Shown here: positions 35,960 to 45,423 of the stretch, piece by piece
Layout: the number at the start of each line of letters is the position of its first letter
Numbering within the stretch: position 1 is the stretch's first letter
NCBI RefSeq assembly: GCF_000741215.1
Contig: NZ_JGYX01000002.1
Span: forward strand, 1-64,000
Reading direction: 5' to 3'
From: Bifidobacterium pullorum subsp. gallinarum
GTDB lineage: Bacteria > Actinomycetota > Actinomycetes > Actinomycetales > Bifidobacteriaceae
DNA: 64,000 bases
The notes under the pieces: generated by a model
Databases searched by the model: none
Told to the model about the DNA's origin: nothing
The model's input: the letters and a program-made list of their open reading frames with translations, nothing else
Position numbers and translations under genes: made by a program

Positions 35960-36847
35960 TCACCTGATCGACAACGTCCACGGATCCGTGTTCATCCGGT
36001 TCCAGTACACCTGCGGCCGCTCCCCCGTGGCCTGCTCCACGGCCTGCGGCACATCCTCCAGCGCGTAGTGGAACCACAGCGATTCGATGGCGCTGTGGGG
36101 CGTGTTGATCAGCAGCGGCCGGATGGCCGTATCCCCGCTGCCCAGTCCGATGCCGCGGCCGCGCATCGCGGCCTCGTAGCGCGCCTGTTCGATGGCGTCC
36201 GTGGCCGGGTGATGCCGCAGGTCGCTGGTCACGTACACGTCGACGCCTGCGGCGCGCACCTCGTCGAACAGAGAGTCCCCCGACCCCGGCAGCACCGCGA
36301 CGGTGCGCACCGTCGCGTCCAGCGGCCCACACACCTGCACGCCCAGTTCGGTGTGCGGCAGCACATCCGCCACGCGTCGGGCGAACGCCTCCAGCGTCAT
36401 CGGCTCCGGCAGCGAACCGACGCGTCCCAATCCCACCGGATGCACGGCCGTCGGGTCGTCGATGGGCACCAGCGGCCGCTGGCCGACGAGTCCGAACAGG
36501 TCGGCGGCAGCCATGCCGGTGCCGCGATATGCGGCGTCGGCGTTGGTATGGCCCACCCACAGCGCGCATCCCGCCTGGCTGAGCCTGCGGACGATGTCGC
36601 CGTGCACGCCCAGACCCGACACCTCATGCACCGATCGGAACAGCAGCGGGTGATGGCAGACCAGCAGGTCTGTTCCCCGCTCGATGGCCTGACGCACGAC
36701 CTCCATGGTGGGATCCGCCGCGAACTCGATGCGCCGCACCGGGGCGGACAGGTCTCCCACGATCAATCCGGGATGGTCCCACGATTCGGCGTATCGCAGC
36801 GGATACAGCGTCTCCAGGACATCCACCACCTGTTTGAGCATCGGCAT
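35960..36847 (-). CDS. Nif3-like dinuclear metal center protein (YbgI/DUF34)
   Basis: 295 aa. It has the family features: ESWDHPGLIVGD near the start, DLLVCHHPLLFR with the metal-binding histidines, VGHTNADAA, and near the end RHHPATDAI and an INTPHSAIE segment replacing the common HxxxE motif. The family is widespread; a role as GTP cyclohydrolase-like or metal-dependent hydrolase has been suggested but is not settled. It lies between polA and the NUDIX gene in a reverse-strand run. Confidence 0.88.
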   Translation of the reverse strand: MPMLKQVVDVLETLYPLRYAESWDHPGLIVGDLSAPVRRIEFAADPTMEVVRQAIERGTDLLVCHHPLLFRSVHEVSGLGVHGDIVRRLSQAGCALWVGHTNADAAYRGTGMAAADLFGLVGQRPLVPIDDPTAVHPVGLGRVGSLPEPMTLEAFARRVADVLPHTELGVQVCGPLDATVRTVAVLPGSGDSLFDEVRAAGVDVYVTSDLRHHPATDAIEQARYEAAMRGRGIGLGSGDTAIRPLLINTPHSAIESLWFHYALEDVPQAVEQATGERPQVYWNRMNTDPWTLSIR

Positions 36848-36878
36848 AGCGTGACTCCCTCCGATTCTGTGACGTCCG

Positions 36879-39698
36879 TCAGTGCGCGGCCAGCTGCCAA
36901 TCGGCGCCCAGGCCGGTCGACACGTCCAACGGCACCGCGATCTCGACGGCGTGTTCCATCGCGTCCTTAACCAATGCGGTGACCTGTTCGCTCTCGCCGG
37001 GAGCTACCTCCACCACGAGTTCGTCATGGATCTGCATGATGATGCGGCTGTGCACGCCGGCGTCCTGCAGCGCCTGCTCGGCGCGGATCATGGCGATCTT
37101 CATGATGTCCGCCGCAGAGCCCTGGATGGGCGCGTTCAGCGCGGCGCGTTCGGCGGCGTCGCGCGCGGCGCGGTTGGAGGATTTCAGGGCCGGGAAATAC
37201 CGGCGCCTGCCGAACATCGTTTCGGTGTAACCGTTGATTCGCGCCCCCGACACCAATGACTCAAGATAGTCGTGGACCTTGCCGAACGTAGCGAAATACT
37301 GGTCCTTCAGCACGTCGGCGGCAGCCGGGGAGATCTTGAGCTGCTGGGCCAGGCCATAGGTACTCAACCCGTAGGCCAGGCCGTAGCTCATCGCCTTGAC
37401 GTGGCTGCGCTGGTCCGGGGTGATCTGGTCGATCGGGATCCGGTAGACCAGGCAGGCCACGTACTTGTGGAAGTCGGTGCCGGACCGGAACGCCTCGATC
37501 AGGGCCTCGTCGCCGGACAGGTGCGCCATGATGCGCAGCTCGACCTGGGAATAGTCGGCGCTGAGCAGCGCCTCATACCCCTCGCCGGGAACGAAGGCGG
37601 AACGAATCTCGCGTCCGGCGGCGTTCCGGTTGGGGATGTTCTGCAGATTGGGGTCCACGGAACTCAGCCGCCCCGTGGCGGCCACCGTCTGCTCGTAGGT
37701 CGTGTGGATGCGGCCGTCCTGCTGGCTGGTGGCCTCGATCAGGGTCTGGACGATCTGCTTGAGCTTGTTCGTCTCCCGGTGACGTAGCAGCGCGCCGAGG
37801 AATCCGTTGGCGCGTTCGTTGTTCACCGATTTGACGTACAGATCCTGCAATGCGGCCGCACTGGTGGTGTACGACCCCGACTTGGTGCGCTTGGTGGGTT
37901 TGAGCCCCATGTCCTCGAAGAGCACCGCTTGCAGCTGCTTCGGGCTTTGCAGGTTGACCCGTGTGCCGGCATGCTCCCAGGCGATCTCCTGTGCCTGCCG
38001 CGCCTCCGAGGCGAACTGGTCCCGCATGTCGGTCAGCCGCTGGATGTCCACCTGCGCGCCCGCGGCCTCCATGCGTTGCAATACGCGGGATGTCGGCAAT
38101 TCGATGGCATGCAGCAGCGAGAACTGCCGGCGTTCGTCGATGCGCGACGCCAACGCGTCCGCCAAAGCGCGGACGATGGCCGCGTGCATGACGGCGCCGT
38201 GTTCGCGCGCCTGTTCCTCGGGCTGTTCCGATTCGCCGAAGTCCAGCTGCCCCTGCGTGGCCTCCTGTTCCTGTTCGAAGTGCAGATCCAGGAAATGGCC
38301 GGCGGCCTGTTCCAGCGTCTCGGCATGGAAGTCCGGGTGCACCAGATAGCCGGCCAGCTTGGTGTCGAACAACGGGGTCCCCACGGCGATTCCCGCCGCC
38401 GAGAGCATGTGCAGGTGCTCCTTGAACCCGTGCAGGACCATGGTGGCGTGATGCTGTTCGATCAGCTCGCGCACCGCCTCCGCAATCCTGGGGGCCATCG
38501 GCGCCTCGATGACCGCGGCCTGGCCGCCGCCAAGCATGACCAGCGCGGTCAGCGCCACGTCGCCCGGCTTGGGTCGTCCCTCCACATGCAACACCCACGA
38601 ACGGCCGATATCGTCGCGGATGCCGCGGTCAGACTCGGTACCTGCCGCGGAATCCGTCGGCGCCTCGGGCGCCGGCAGATTCCGCCCGCCCCATTCGAGC
38701 AGTTGCTCGGCGTCTTCGATCAGGGTGACCTCGGGCATATCCAGTCCGGCGGATGCCGTTTCGTCGGGCAACGGGGCATCCCCGTTCAGCTGCGGGCGCT
38801 CCCCGCCGTTGAATGTCTTCAGGACACGGTTCTTGGTACGCACGCCGAACTCCAGGCGGGTGAACAGCGCGCTGACCTCGTCGACATCCAACGTGCCGAA
38901 GGTCAGGTCGTCCACGGTGATGCCCAGATCGACGTCGCGGACCAGTGCGTTGACCTTGCGGTTGAGCTTGACCTGTTCGAGGTTCTCGCGCAGCGCCTCG
39001 CCCTTCTTGCCGCCGATCTCGTCGGCGTGTTCGATGATCTGGTCGAGCCCGCCGAACTGGTTGATCCACTTGGCGGCGAATCCGTCACCCACCCCCGGCA
39101 CGCCGGGGATGTTGTCCGCGGTCTCGCCGCGCAACGCGGCCAGATCGGGGTACTGCGCAGGCGTCACATGGTACTTCTCCTCGACCGCCTGCGGCGTCAT
39201 GTGCTTGAGGTCTTTGAAGTGGTGGCCGGGGTACAGCACGGTGATATGTTCGTCAACCAGCTGGAAGGCGTCACGGTCGCCGGAAAGCACCAGCGTGCGG
39301 TATCCGGCGCGCTCCCCCATGGTGGCCAAGGTGCCGATGACGTCGTCGCCCTCGTAGCCGGGTTTCTCGATGTAGGTGACGCCCAGGGCCTTGAGCATCT
39401 GCTGGATCATCGGCAGCTGGCTGAGCAGTTCCTCGGGCGCGGCCTCGCGCGTCCCCTTGTACTGCGGCAGCAGGTCGTTGCGGAACGTGCCGCCCTTGAC
39501 GTCGAACGCCACGGCGAGGTGGTCGGGCCTCTCCGATTCGATGACCTGCGAGAGCATGGTGGCGAAGCCCCAGACCGCGTTCGTCGGCTGTCCGGCGGAC
39601 GTGCTGAAGTTCTCGACAGGTAAGGCAAAAAAAGCGCGGAACGCCAGGGAATGGCCGTCTACGACCAGCAGCGTTCCGCGATAGGTACGTTCATCCAT
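36879..39698 (-). CDS. polA: DNA polymerase I
   Basis: 939 aa from ATG 39698 (MDERTYRGTLLVVDGHS); an in-frame ATG at 39719 overlaps the preceding regulator gene. The 5'-3' exonuclease domain (1-310) has LVVDGHSLAFRAF and YEGDDVIGTLA. The middle 3'-5' exonuclease-like domain seems to lack the acidic metal ligands, as in many actinobacterial enzymes. The polymerase domain has SADYSQVELRIMAHLSGD (motif A), the KAMSYGLAYGLS region (motif B) and MQIHDELVVE (motif C). It fills gaps and removes RNA primers. Confidence 0.96.
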   Translation of the reverse strand: MDERTYRGTLLVVDGHSLAFRAFFALPVENFSTSAGQPTNAVWGFATMLSQVIESERPDHLAVAFDVKGGTFRNDLLPQYKGTREAAPEELLSQLPMIQQMLKALGVTYIEKPGYEGDDVIGTLATMGERAGYRTLVLSGDRDAFQLVDEHITVLYPGHHFKDLKHMTPQAVEEKYHVTPAQYPDLAALRGETADNIPGVPGVGDGFAAKWINQFGGLDQIIEHADEIGGKKGEALRENLEQVKLNRKVNALVRDVDLGITVDDLTFGTLDVDEVSALFTRLEFGVRTKNRVLKTFNGGERPQLNGDAPLPDETASAGLDMPEVTLIEDAEQLLEWGGRNLPAPEAPTDSAAGTESDRGIRDDIGRSWVLHVEGRPKPGDVALTALVMLGGGQAAVIEAPMAPRIAEAVRELIEQHHATMVLHGFKEHLHMLSAAGIAVGTPLFDTKLAGYLVHPDFHAETLEQAAGHFLDLHFEQEQEATQGQLDFGESEQPEEQAREHGAVMHAAIVRALADALASRIDERRQFSLLHAIELPTSRVLQRMEAAGAQVDIQRLTDMRDQFASEARQAQEIAWEHAGTRVNLQSPKQLQAVLFEDMGLKPTKRTKSGSYTTSAAALQDLYVKSVNNERANGFLGALLRHRETNKLKQIVQTLIEATSQQDGRIHTTYEQTVAATGRLSSVDPNLQNIPNRNAAGREIRSAFVPGEGYEALLSADYSQVELRIMAHLSGDEALIEAFRSGTDFHKYVACLVYRIPIDQITPDQRSHVKAMSYGLAYGLSTYGLAQQLKISPAAADVLKDQYFATFGKVHDYLESLVSGARINGYTETMFGRRRYFPALKSSNRAARDAAERAALNAPIQGSAADIMKIAMIRAEQALQDAGVHSRIIMQIHDELVVEVAPGESEQVTALVKDAMEHAVEIAVPLDVSTGLGADWQLAAH

Positions 39699-39708
39699 CG
39701 GTTCGCAA

Positions 39709-40503
39709 TCAGCGCTCATCACCGGGTTCCGGCTTGGCATCGCCGTACTTGGCGATGATGGCCAGGGCCAGGCGCTTCTTCGGGATGCGCTGATCCATGG
39801 AGGTCTTCTGGATCCAGCGGAAGGCGCCCTGCTCGGAGAAGTCGGCCTTGTCCATCAGCAGGCCCTTGGCGCGGTCGACCAGCTTGCGCTCCTCCAGCAT
39901 CTCCTCGGTCTTCTTGAGCTTCTCCTCGGCCTTCCTCAGCTGCTCCTCGGTCTCGCGCAGCTTGTTCTCGCTGCGTTCCACATTATCCAGCAGGTCGTTG
40001 ATCTCGGCGAAACGCCCCATGGCCACTTCCAGCGCCGGCATCAGCTTGGATTCCTCATAGGGCTTGGTCACATACGCCATGGCGCCGGCGCCGGTGGCCT
40101 TCTTGACCAGATCGGACTGGGAGAACGCGGTGAGCATAACCACCGGCGCGATGTTCTCGTCGCAGATGATGCCGGCGGCGGCGATGCCGTCCATACGCGG
40201 CATCTTGACGTCCATGCACACCACATCAGGGCGGTACTTGCGGGTGAGTTCAACCGCCTCCTCGCCGTTGGCGGCCTCACCGACCACCTCATAGCCGTTA
40301 TCCTCAAGCATGGCCACCAGATCCATGCGATTGACGGACTCGTCCTCCGCCACCACAACGGTGCGCTTACGGGGGGCCTCATTCTCCCGGGACTTGGCTA
40401 CAGCTTCAATATCCCCCTCGGCCGCGGCCTTGATCTCCTCGTCGGTGAGCACGACCCCGTTCATCTCATCCTCGGATTCCGTGGTCTTCTTCCTTGCAGC
40501 CAT
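39709..40503 (-). CDS. Response regulator with ANTAR RNA-binding domain
   Basis: 264 aa. After a 45-residue charged N-terminal extension comes a receiver domain (VVVAEDESVNRMD; phospho-acceptor in VVCMDVKMPRMDG; TAFS; YVTKPYEE), a long coiled coil (about 180-215), and an ANTAR domain (KLVDRAKGLLMDKADFSEQGAFRWIQKTSMDQRIPK). ANTAR proteins bind RNA hairpins and prevent termination; mycobacterial PdtaR is the best-known relative. No histidine kinase lies next to it. Its end overlaps or abuts the start of polA. Confidence 0.92.
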   Translation of the reverse strand: MAARKKTTESEDEMNGVVLTDEEIKAAAEGDIEAVAKSRENEAPRKRTVVVAEDESVNRMDLVAMLEDNGYEVVGEAANGEEAVELTRKYRPDVVCMDVKMPRMDGIAAAGIICDENIAPVVMLTAFSQSDLVKKATGAGAMAYVTKPYEESKLMPALEVAMGRFAEINDLLDNVERSENKLRETEEQLRKAEEKLKKTEEMLEERKLVDRAKGLLMDKADFSEQGAFRWIQKTSMDQRIPKKRLALAIIAKYGDAKPEPGDER

Positions 40504-40584
40504 GCCGACCTCTTTCCATTCGATATCGTCGGGGTCGGGCGAAGATACCCGACCTCGGGTATTTCATACAGCGAAGCAATACCG

Positions 40585-40660
40585 TGCCCCCCGGTGGGAC
40601 TCGAACCCACACTGCGCAGATTTTGAGGCTGCTTCCTCTACCAATTGGGATACAGGGGCA
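40585..40660 (-). tRNA. tRNA-Leu(CAA)-like gene, atypical
   Basis: Reverse strand: acceptor TGCCCCTG.., D-loop CCAATTGGTAGAGG, anticodon loop CTCAAAA (anticodon CAA), variable loop GCAGT of only five bases, T-arm GTGGGTTCGAGTCCCAC and 3' end CGGGGGGCA. The anticodon CAA means leucine, but a bacterial tRNA-Leu should have a long variable arm, which is missing. The first and last strands pair imperfectly (an extra base on the 3' side), and the anticodon stem has a C-T mismatch. It may be a degenerate or unusual tRNA. Confidence 0.65.
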
Positions 40661-40745
40661 TATATCAACCTACGGAAATATACCACATCGGCCCGATATT
40701 GCCAACCGGCGCGCCGACGTGTCCTCCCGATACGGCAACCCGTAC

Positions 40746-40782
40746 AACGATCGGGGCCTCCATGGCGGAGGCCCCGATCGTT
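40746..40782 (-). terminator. Terminator of pyk
   Basis: A perfect 16-bp stem (arms 40746-40761 and 40767-40782) with loop ATGGC lies about 35 bases past the pyk stop. It also could end transcription toward pyk from the other side. Confidence 0.88.
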
Positions 40783-40818
40783 TGGAGGGATGTCAACGCC
40801 GTCTATGCGGCGTCACGC

Positions 40819-42261
40819 TCACTCGTTGGCACCGACGGTGTGCACGTAGATGGTGTCGGTGCTGCCGGCCTTGTGCTCACCCTGCGCGGAGCTCAGGACC
40901 ACGATCTTGTCGCCATCGGCCACCTTGCCGGCGCCCTTGAGCACCGAATCGGTGAAGACCATGAGTTCCTTGCGGGACTTGTCGTGATAGTCCTCGTCGA
41001 GCAGGAACGCCTCGGTGCCCCAGCTCAGAGCCAGCCAGTGGTAGGTGTGCTCGTTGTTGGTCAGGCCGTAGATCGGGGTGGCCGGGCGCTCGCGGGAGAC
41101 GCGATGCACGGTGGAACCGGTCTGCGTGTAGGCCACGATGGCCTTGGCGTTGAGCTTGTCGGCCAGATCCACCGCGGCGGACGACACGGCGCCGGTGGAC
41201 GACATGTCGAGGTTCTTCAGCTGCGGGATGCGGTCGTAGCCGTGCTCGGTGGCGTAGCCGGAGATGCGGCTCATCGTGTCCACGGTGACGGCCGGGTACT
41301 TGCCGACGGCGGTCTCGTTGGAGGTCATCGTGGCGTCGGCGCCATCCAGGATGGCGTTGGCGCAGTCGGAGGCCTCGGCGCGGGTCGGGACCGGGGAGTT
41401 GACCATGGAGCCCAGCACCTCGGTGGCAACGATCACCGGCTTGGCGTACTGGCGGGCCAGCTCGATGCAGCGCTTGGTGGCCAGCGGGACCTCCTCGAGC
41501 GGGCACTCGACGGCCATATCGCCACGGGCGACCATGATGCCGTCGAAGGCCTTGACGATATCCTCAAGGTTCTCCAGGGCCTGCGGCTTCTCGATCTTGG
41601 CCACGACCGGGATGCGACGGCCTTCCTCGTCCATGATCTCATGGGCGCGATCGATGTCGGAGGCGAAGCGCACGAAGGACATGGCGATGATGTCGGCGCC
41701 GGTCTGGATGGCCCAGCGCAGATCCTCCTCGTCCTTCTCGGTCAGCGCGGGCAGGGACACGGCCACGCCCGGCAGGTTGATGCCCTTGTGCGAGGAGACG
41801 GGGCCGGCCACGATGACCTTGGTGTGCACGTTGTTGCCCTCGACCTTGGTGACCTCCAGACGGACCTTGCCGTCGTCGATCAGGATCGGGTCGCCGGCGT
41901 GGCAATCGCCCGGCAGGCCCTTGAACGTGGTGGAGGTGATGTGCTCGTCACCCTCGATGTCGTCGGTGGTGATGATGAACTCCTGGCCCTCGGTCAGCTG
42001 GACCTTGTCCTCGCCCTCGGCGTTCTTCTTGAACCAGCCGCAACGGATCTTCGGGCCCTGCAGGTCGACCAGAACCGCCACGTTGCGGCCCGCGGTCTTG
42101 GAAGCCTCACGCACGTTGTTGTACACGCGCAGGTGATCTTCAGGGGTGCCGTGGGAGCGGTTCAGACGGGCGACGTCCATACCCGCTTCGACGAGCTTGG
42201 TGAGGTTCTCGAGCGATTCGGTGGCGGGACCGATGGTATCTACGATCTTGGCTTTACGCAT
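40819..42261 (-). CDS. pyk: Pyruvate kinase
   Basis: 480 aa from ATG 42261 with AGGA upstream. Pyk makes pyruvate and ATP from phosphoenolpyruvate, the last step of the lower pathway fed by the bifid shunt. Motifs: KAKIVDTIGPA, VARLNRSHG, the active-site block VVAKIEKPQALENLEDIV, MVARGDMAVECP and ANAILDGADATMTSNETAVGKYP. The C-terminal regulatory domain is present. A LacI-family operator lies about 105 bases upstream of the start, suggesting control by a global sugar regulator. Confidence 0.97.
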   Translation of the reverse strand: MRKAKIVDTIGPATESLENLTKLVEAGMDVARLNRSHGTPEDHLRVYNNVREASKTAGRNVAVLVDLQGPKIRCGWFKKNAEGEDKVQLTEGQEFIITTDDIEGDEHITSTTFKGLPGDCHAGDPILIDDGKVRLEVTKVEGNNVHTKVIVAGPVSSHKGINLPGVAVSLPALTEKDEEDLRWAIQTGADIIAMSFVRFASDIDRAHEIMDEEGRRIPVVAKIEKPQALENLEDIVKAFDGIMVARGDMAVECPLEEVPLATKRCIELARQYAKPVIVATEVLGSMVNSPVPTRAEASDCANAILDGADATMTSNETAVGKYPAVTVDTMSRISGYATEHGYDRIPQLKNLDMSSTGAVSSAAVDLADKLNAKAIVAYTQTGSTVHRVSRERPATPIYGLTNNEHTYHWLALSWGTEAFLLDEDYHDKSRKELMVFTDSVLKGAGKVADGDKIVVLSSAQGEHKAGSTDTIYVHTVGANE

Positions 42262-42365
42262 ATGGCTGCCTATCCTTCTTGACGTGTGGGGGTCTGACGA
42301 CCCAGTTGCCACACGACAGTTTACTAGGAAAACCTGAACGGAGCCACTTTTCCGCACGGTGTGTT

Positions 42366-42379
42366 TGTTAGCGCTCACA
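42366..42379. promoter_or_regulatory. LacI-family operator upstream of pyk
   Basis: TGTTAGCGCTCACA is an almost perfect 14-bp palindrome (TGTnAGCGCTnACA) with the central CG expected for LacI-family regulators. It fits the motif of bifidobacterial global regulators such as AraQ that act on central carbon genes. Its position suits repression or activation at the pyk promoter. Confidence 0.65.
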
Positions 42380-42404
42380 TTCCGGTGGACACAATCACGG
42401 ACAC

Positions 42405-42441
42405 GCCTTGCCCGCAGGGATACGCCGCCCGCGGGCAAGGC
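42405..42441 (-). terminator. Hairpin downstream of uvrB
   Basis: Arms GCCTTGCCCGC (42405-42415) and GCGGGCAAGGC (42431-42441) pair over 11 bases with a 15-base loop. There is no clear T-tract. Likely ends uvrB transcription before the pyk promoter. Confidence 0.6.
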
Positions 42442-42467
42442 ATCCGGGGGTCGGCCCCGCCGGAACA

Positions 42468-44582
42468 TCAGCGCTTGGCCTCGGTGATCTGCCTCAGTTC
42501 CTTCTTCAGGTCACGGATCTCGTCGCGAAGCCGGGCCGCCAGCTCGAACTGGAGCTGTTCGGCCGCCGTATGCATCTGCTCGCTCAACTGGCGGATCAGG
42601 TCGGCCAGGTCTTGGGCCGGCAGCCCCGCCTTGAGCAGCTCCTCATGGCGGCGCTGCGCCTCCTGCCGGTCGGCCGCGGGCGGCACGCCCAGATGGCTGT
42701 TCCCCGCCTTGCCGGCGTTGCGGTACCCGCCGGCCAGCAGCGTCTGCGTGTCGACGTCCTCCTTGGCCAGCATGTCGTTGACGTCGCTGATCTTCTTGAT
42801 CAGCGGCTTGGGGTCGATGCCGTGCTCCTTGTTATAGGCGATCTGCCGGTCACGGCGGCGGTTGGTCTCGTCGATGGCCTTGTGCATGGCCTCGGTGATC
42901 TCGTCGGCGTACATGATCACCGTGCCGGACACGTTGCGCGCCGCGCGGCCGATCGTCTGAATCAGCGAACGGTACGAGCGCAGGAACCCTTCCTTGTCGG
43001 CGTCGAGGATCGCCACCAGCGAGACCTCCGGCAGATCCAGGCCCTCCCGCAGCAGGTTGATGCCGACGATGACGTCGATCTTGCCCTCGCGCAGTTCGCG
43101 CAGCAGTTCGACACGCCGCAGCGTGTCGACGTCGGAGTGCAGGTACTCCACCTTGATGCCGCGCTCGAGCAGATAATCGGTCAGGTCCTCGGCCATCTTC
43201 TTGGTCAGCGTGGTCACCAGCGTGCGTTCGCCGCGCGCCACGCGATCCTTGATCTCGGCCAGCAGGTCGTCGATCTGCCCCTCCACCGGCCGCACCTCGA
43301 TCTTGGGATCGACCAGGCCGGTCGGGCGGATGATCTGTTCGACCACGCCGTCGGACAACCCCAGCTCGTAGTCGCCCGGCGTGGCGGACAGGTACACGGT
43401 CTGGCCGACGCGGTCCAGGAACTCCGGCCATTTGAGCGGCCTGTTGTCCATGGCGCTGGGCAGACGGAACCCGTGTTCGACCAACGTGCGCTTGCGGCTG
43501 GCGTCGCCCTCGTACATCGCGCCGATCTGCGGCACCGTGACATGCGATTCGTCGATGACCAGCAGGAAATCGTCCGGGAAGAAATCCAGCAGGGTGTGCG
43601 GCGGGGTGCCCGGGTCACGCCCGTCGAAATGCCGCGAGTAGTTCTCCACGCCCGAGCAGCTGCCGACCTGGGCGAGCATCTCCAGGTCGTAGTTCGTGCG
43701 CATCGTCAGGCGCTGCGCCTCCAGCTCCTTGTTCTGCTTGCGCAGCTCGGCCACGCGCTCGTCCAGCTCCTCGCGGATGGTCCTCAACGCGCGCTCCATG
43801 CGTTCGGGACCGGCCACATAGTGCGAGGCCGGGAAGATATGCGTCTCGGCCACGTGGTCGATGACGTCGCCGGTCAGCGGATGCAGCGTGGAGATGCGGT
43901 CGATCTCGTCGCCGAAGAACTCGATGCGCACGGCCAGCTCCTCGTACACCGGGATGATCTCCACCGTGTCGCCGCGCACGCGGAACGTGCCGCGGGTGAA
44001 CGCGATGTCGTTGCGCTTGTACTGCATGTCCACGAACTTGCGCAGCAGCTGGTCGCGGTCGATCTGCTGCCCCTCCTTGAGGAACAGCATGCGCCCGGCG
44101 TATTCCTCGGGCGTGCCCAGGCCATAGATGCAGGAGACCGTGGCCACCACCACGCAGTCGCGCCGGGTCAGCAGGTTGGCGGTGGCGGCGTGGCGCAGGC
44201 GCTCCACGTCGTCGTTGATGTTCGAATCCTTCTCGATGTAGGTGTCGGTCTGGGGGATGTAAGCCTCGGGCTGGTAGTAGTCGTAGTAGGAGACGAAGTA
44301 GCTGACCGCGTTGTCCGGCATCAGCTCGCGGAATTCGGCGCACAGCTGCGCGGCCAGCGTCTTGTTCGGCTCGATGATCAGCGTGGGACGCTGCAGACGC
44401 TCGATCAGCCAGGCCGTGGTGGCCGTCTTACCAGTGCCGGTAGCGCCCATGAGCACCGCGTCGTTCTCGCCGTTCTCGATGCGCGTGGCCAGTTCCTCGA
44501 TGGCCTGCGGCTGGTCGCCCGACGGCTTATACGGCGACTTGACGACGAACGGCTTGTCGATACGTTCGATATTGAACCCCAT
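42468..44582 (-). CDS. uvrB: Excinuclease ABC subunit B
   Basis: 704 aa from ATG 44582, with AGGAGG six bases upstream. UvrB verifies DNA damage in nucleotide excision repair with UvrA and UvrC. It has Walker [10 protein letters not shown], the beta-hairpin region [31 protein letters not shown] (motif II), helicase motifs (QTIGRAARN), and a C-terminal UVR domain ([19 protein letters not shown]) for UvrC contact. The start lies one base after the coaE stop, so both are in one operon. Confidence 0.97.
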   Translation of the reverse strand: MGFNIERIDKPFVVKSPYKPSGDQPQAIEELATRIENGENDAVLMGATGTGKTATTAWLIERLQRPTLIIEPNKTLAAQLCAEFRELMPDNAVSYFVSYYDYYQPEAYIPQTDTYIEKDSNINDDVERLRHAATANLLTRRDCVVVATVSCIYGLGTPEEYAGRMLFLKEGQQIDRDQLLRKFVDMQYKRNDIAFTRGTFRVRGDTVEIIPVYEELAVRIEFFGDEIDRISTLHPLTGDVIDHVAETHIFPASHYVAGPERMERALRTIREELDERVAELRKQNKELEAQRLTMRTNYDLEMLAQVGSCSGVENYSRHFDGRDPGTPPHTLLDFFPDDFLLVIDESHVTVPQIGAMYEGDASRKRTLVEHGFRLPSAMDNRPLKWPEFLDRVGQTVYLSATPGDYELGLSDGVVEQIIRPTGLVDPKIEVRPVEGQIDDLLAEIKDRVARGERTLVTTLTKKMAEDLTDYLLERGIKVEYLHSDVDTLRRVELLRELREGKIDVIVGINLLREGLDLPEVSLVAILDADKEGFLRSYRSLIQTIGRAARNVSGTVIMYADEITEAMHKAIDETNRRRDRQIAYNKEHGIDPKPLIKKISDVNDMLAKEDVDTQTLLAGGYRNAGKAGNSHLGVPPAADRQEAQRRHEELLKAGLPAQDLADLIRQLSEQMHTAAEQLQFELAARLRDEIRDLKKELRQITEAKR

Positions 44583-44583
44583 A

Positions 44584-45270
44584 TCAGACCTCCTGTTCCA
44601 CCGCGCGACGGGACGTGTTCCCGCATTCGGACCGCCACTGTGCCACCAGCATATCAACAGCATCGAACATCTGTTCGAACGGTTGTTCGGAGTCGATGAC
44701 GGCGTCGGCGATCGCCTCGCGTTGCGCACGGCTCGACTGGTGGCGGATCCGGTCCTCGGCCTGCCGGCGCGTCATGCCGCGGGCCGTCATCATCCGCTCG
44801 ATGCGCGTGCGCTCGGACGCCTCCACCGTCACGATGTGGTCGAATCGGAACGGCATCGCGCCGATGACCTCCGCCAGCAGCGGCACATCGTGCACCACCA
44901 GCGCCGCATCCGGTGCACCGGCATCATCACCCTCCCCCGCCGGCAGGCGCCGTTCGATGCGGGCGGCCTCCTCGTAGATCAGCGGATGCTCGATGGCGTC
45001 GAGACGTTCCCTAGCCCCGGGGGCCGCATTCGCGCCGAACACATGCTCGGCCAGCCACGCCCGGTCAAGGGCGCCGTCCCGCCCCAGGGCCCGGACGCCG
45101 AACTCCTCGACGATTCGCCTCAGGCCCGCGCTGCCGGGGGCCACCACCACCCGCGCCAGCTCGTCGTAGTCGATCACCGGCACACCCAGCGCACGCATCC
45201 TTGCGGCCACCGTGCTCTTGCCCGCCGCTATGCCTCCGGTCAGCCCCACGCGGACCAACCGTTCGTTCAT
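44584..45270 (-). CDS. coaE: Dephospho-CoA kinase
   Basis: 228 aa from ATG 45270 ([13 protein letters not shown]); Met 45291 or 45282 are possible earlier starts. CoaE phosphorylates dephospho-CoA, the last step of coenzyme A synthesis, whose product is the partner of Pta. P-loop [21 protein letters not shown] and [10 protein letters not shown] are visible, and [20 protein letters not shown] is typical of the lid. It is immediately followed by uvrB. Confidence 0.95.
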   Translation of the reverse strand: MNERLVRVGLTGGIAAGKSTVAARMRALGVPVIDYDELARVVVAPGSAGLRRIVEEFGVRALGRDGALDRAWLAEHVFGANAAPGARERLDAIEHPLIYEEAARIERRLPAGEGDDAGAPDAALVVHDVPLLAEVIGAMPFRFDHIVTVEASERTRIERMMTARGMTRRQAEDRIRHQSSRAQREAIADAVIDSEQPFEQMFDAVDMLVAQWRSECGNTSRRAVEQEV

Positions 45271-45358
45271 CGTTCTCACCATGTACGCCATTGTGCCACG
45301 CCCGCCGCGGATGCGGACGGCAACGGAGCCGCGCACCCATGTGATATGCGGATAGCAG

Positions 45359-45386
45359 AACGGCCCCCGCCGTGGCGGGGGCCGTT
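45359..45386 (-). terminator. Terminator of rpsA
   Basis: A perfect 13-bp stem, AACGGCCCCCGCC (45359-45371) and GGCGGGGGCCGTT (45374-45386), with a GT loop, about 37 bases past the rpsA stop. It separates rpsA from coaE-uvrB. Confidence 0.88.
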
Positions 45387-45423
45387 CATCGAGCTATCGG
45401 TTCCTCAGCGGATGAAAGCCCGA

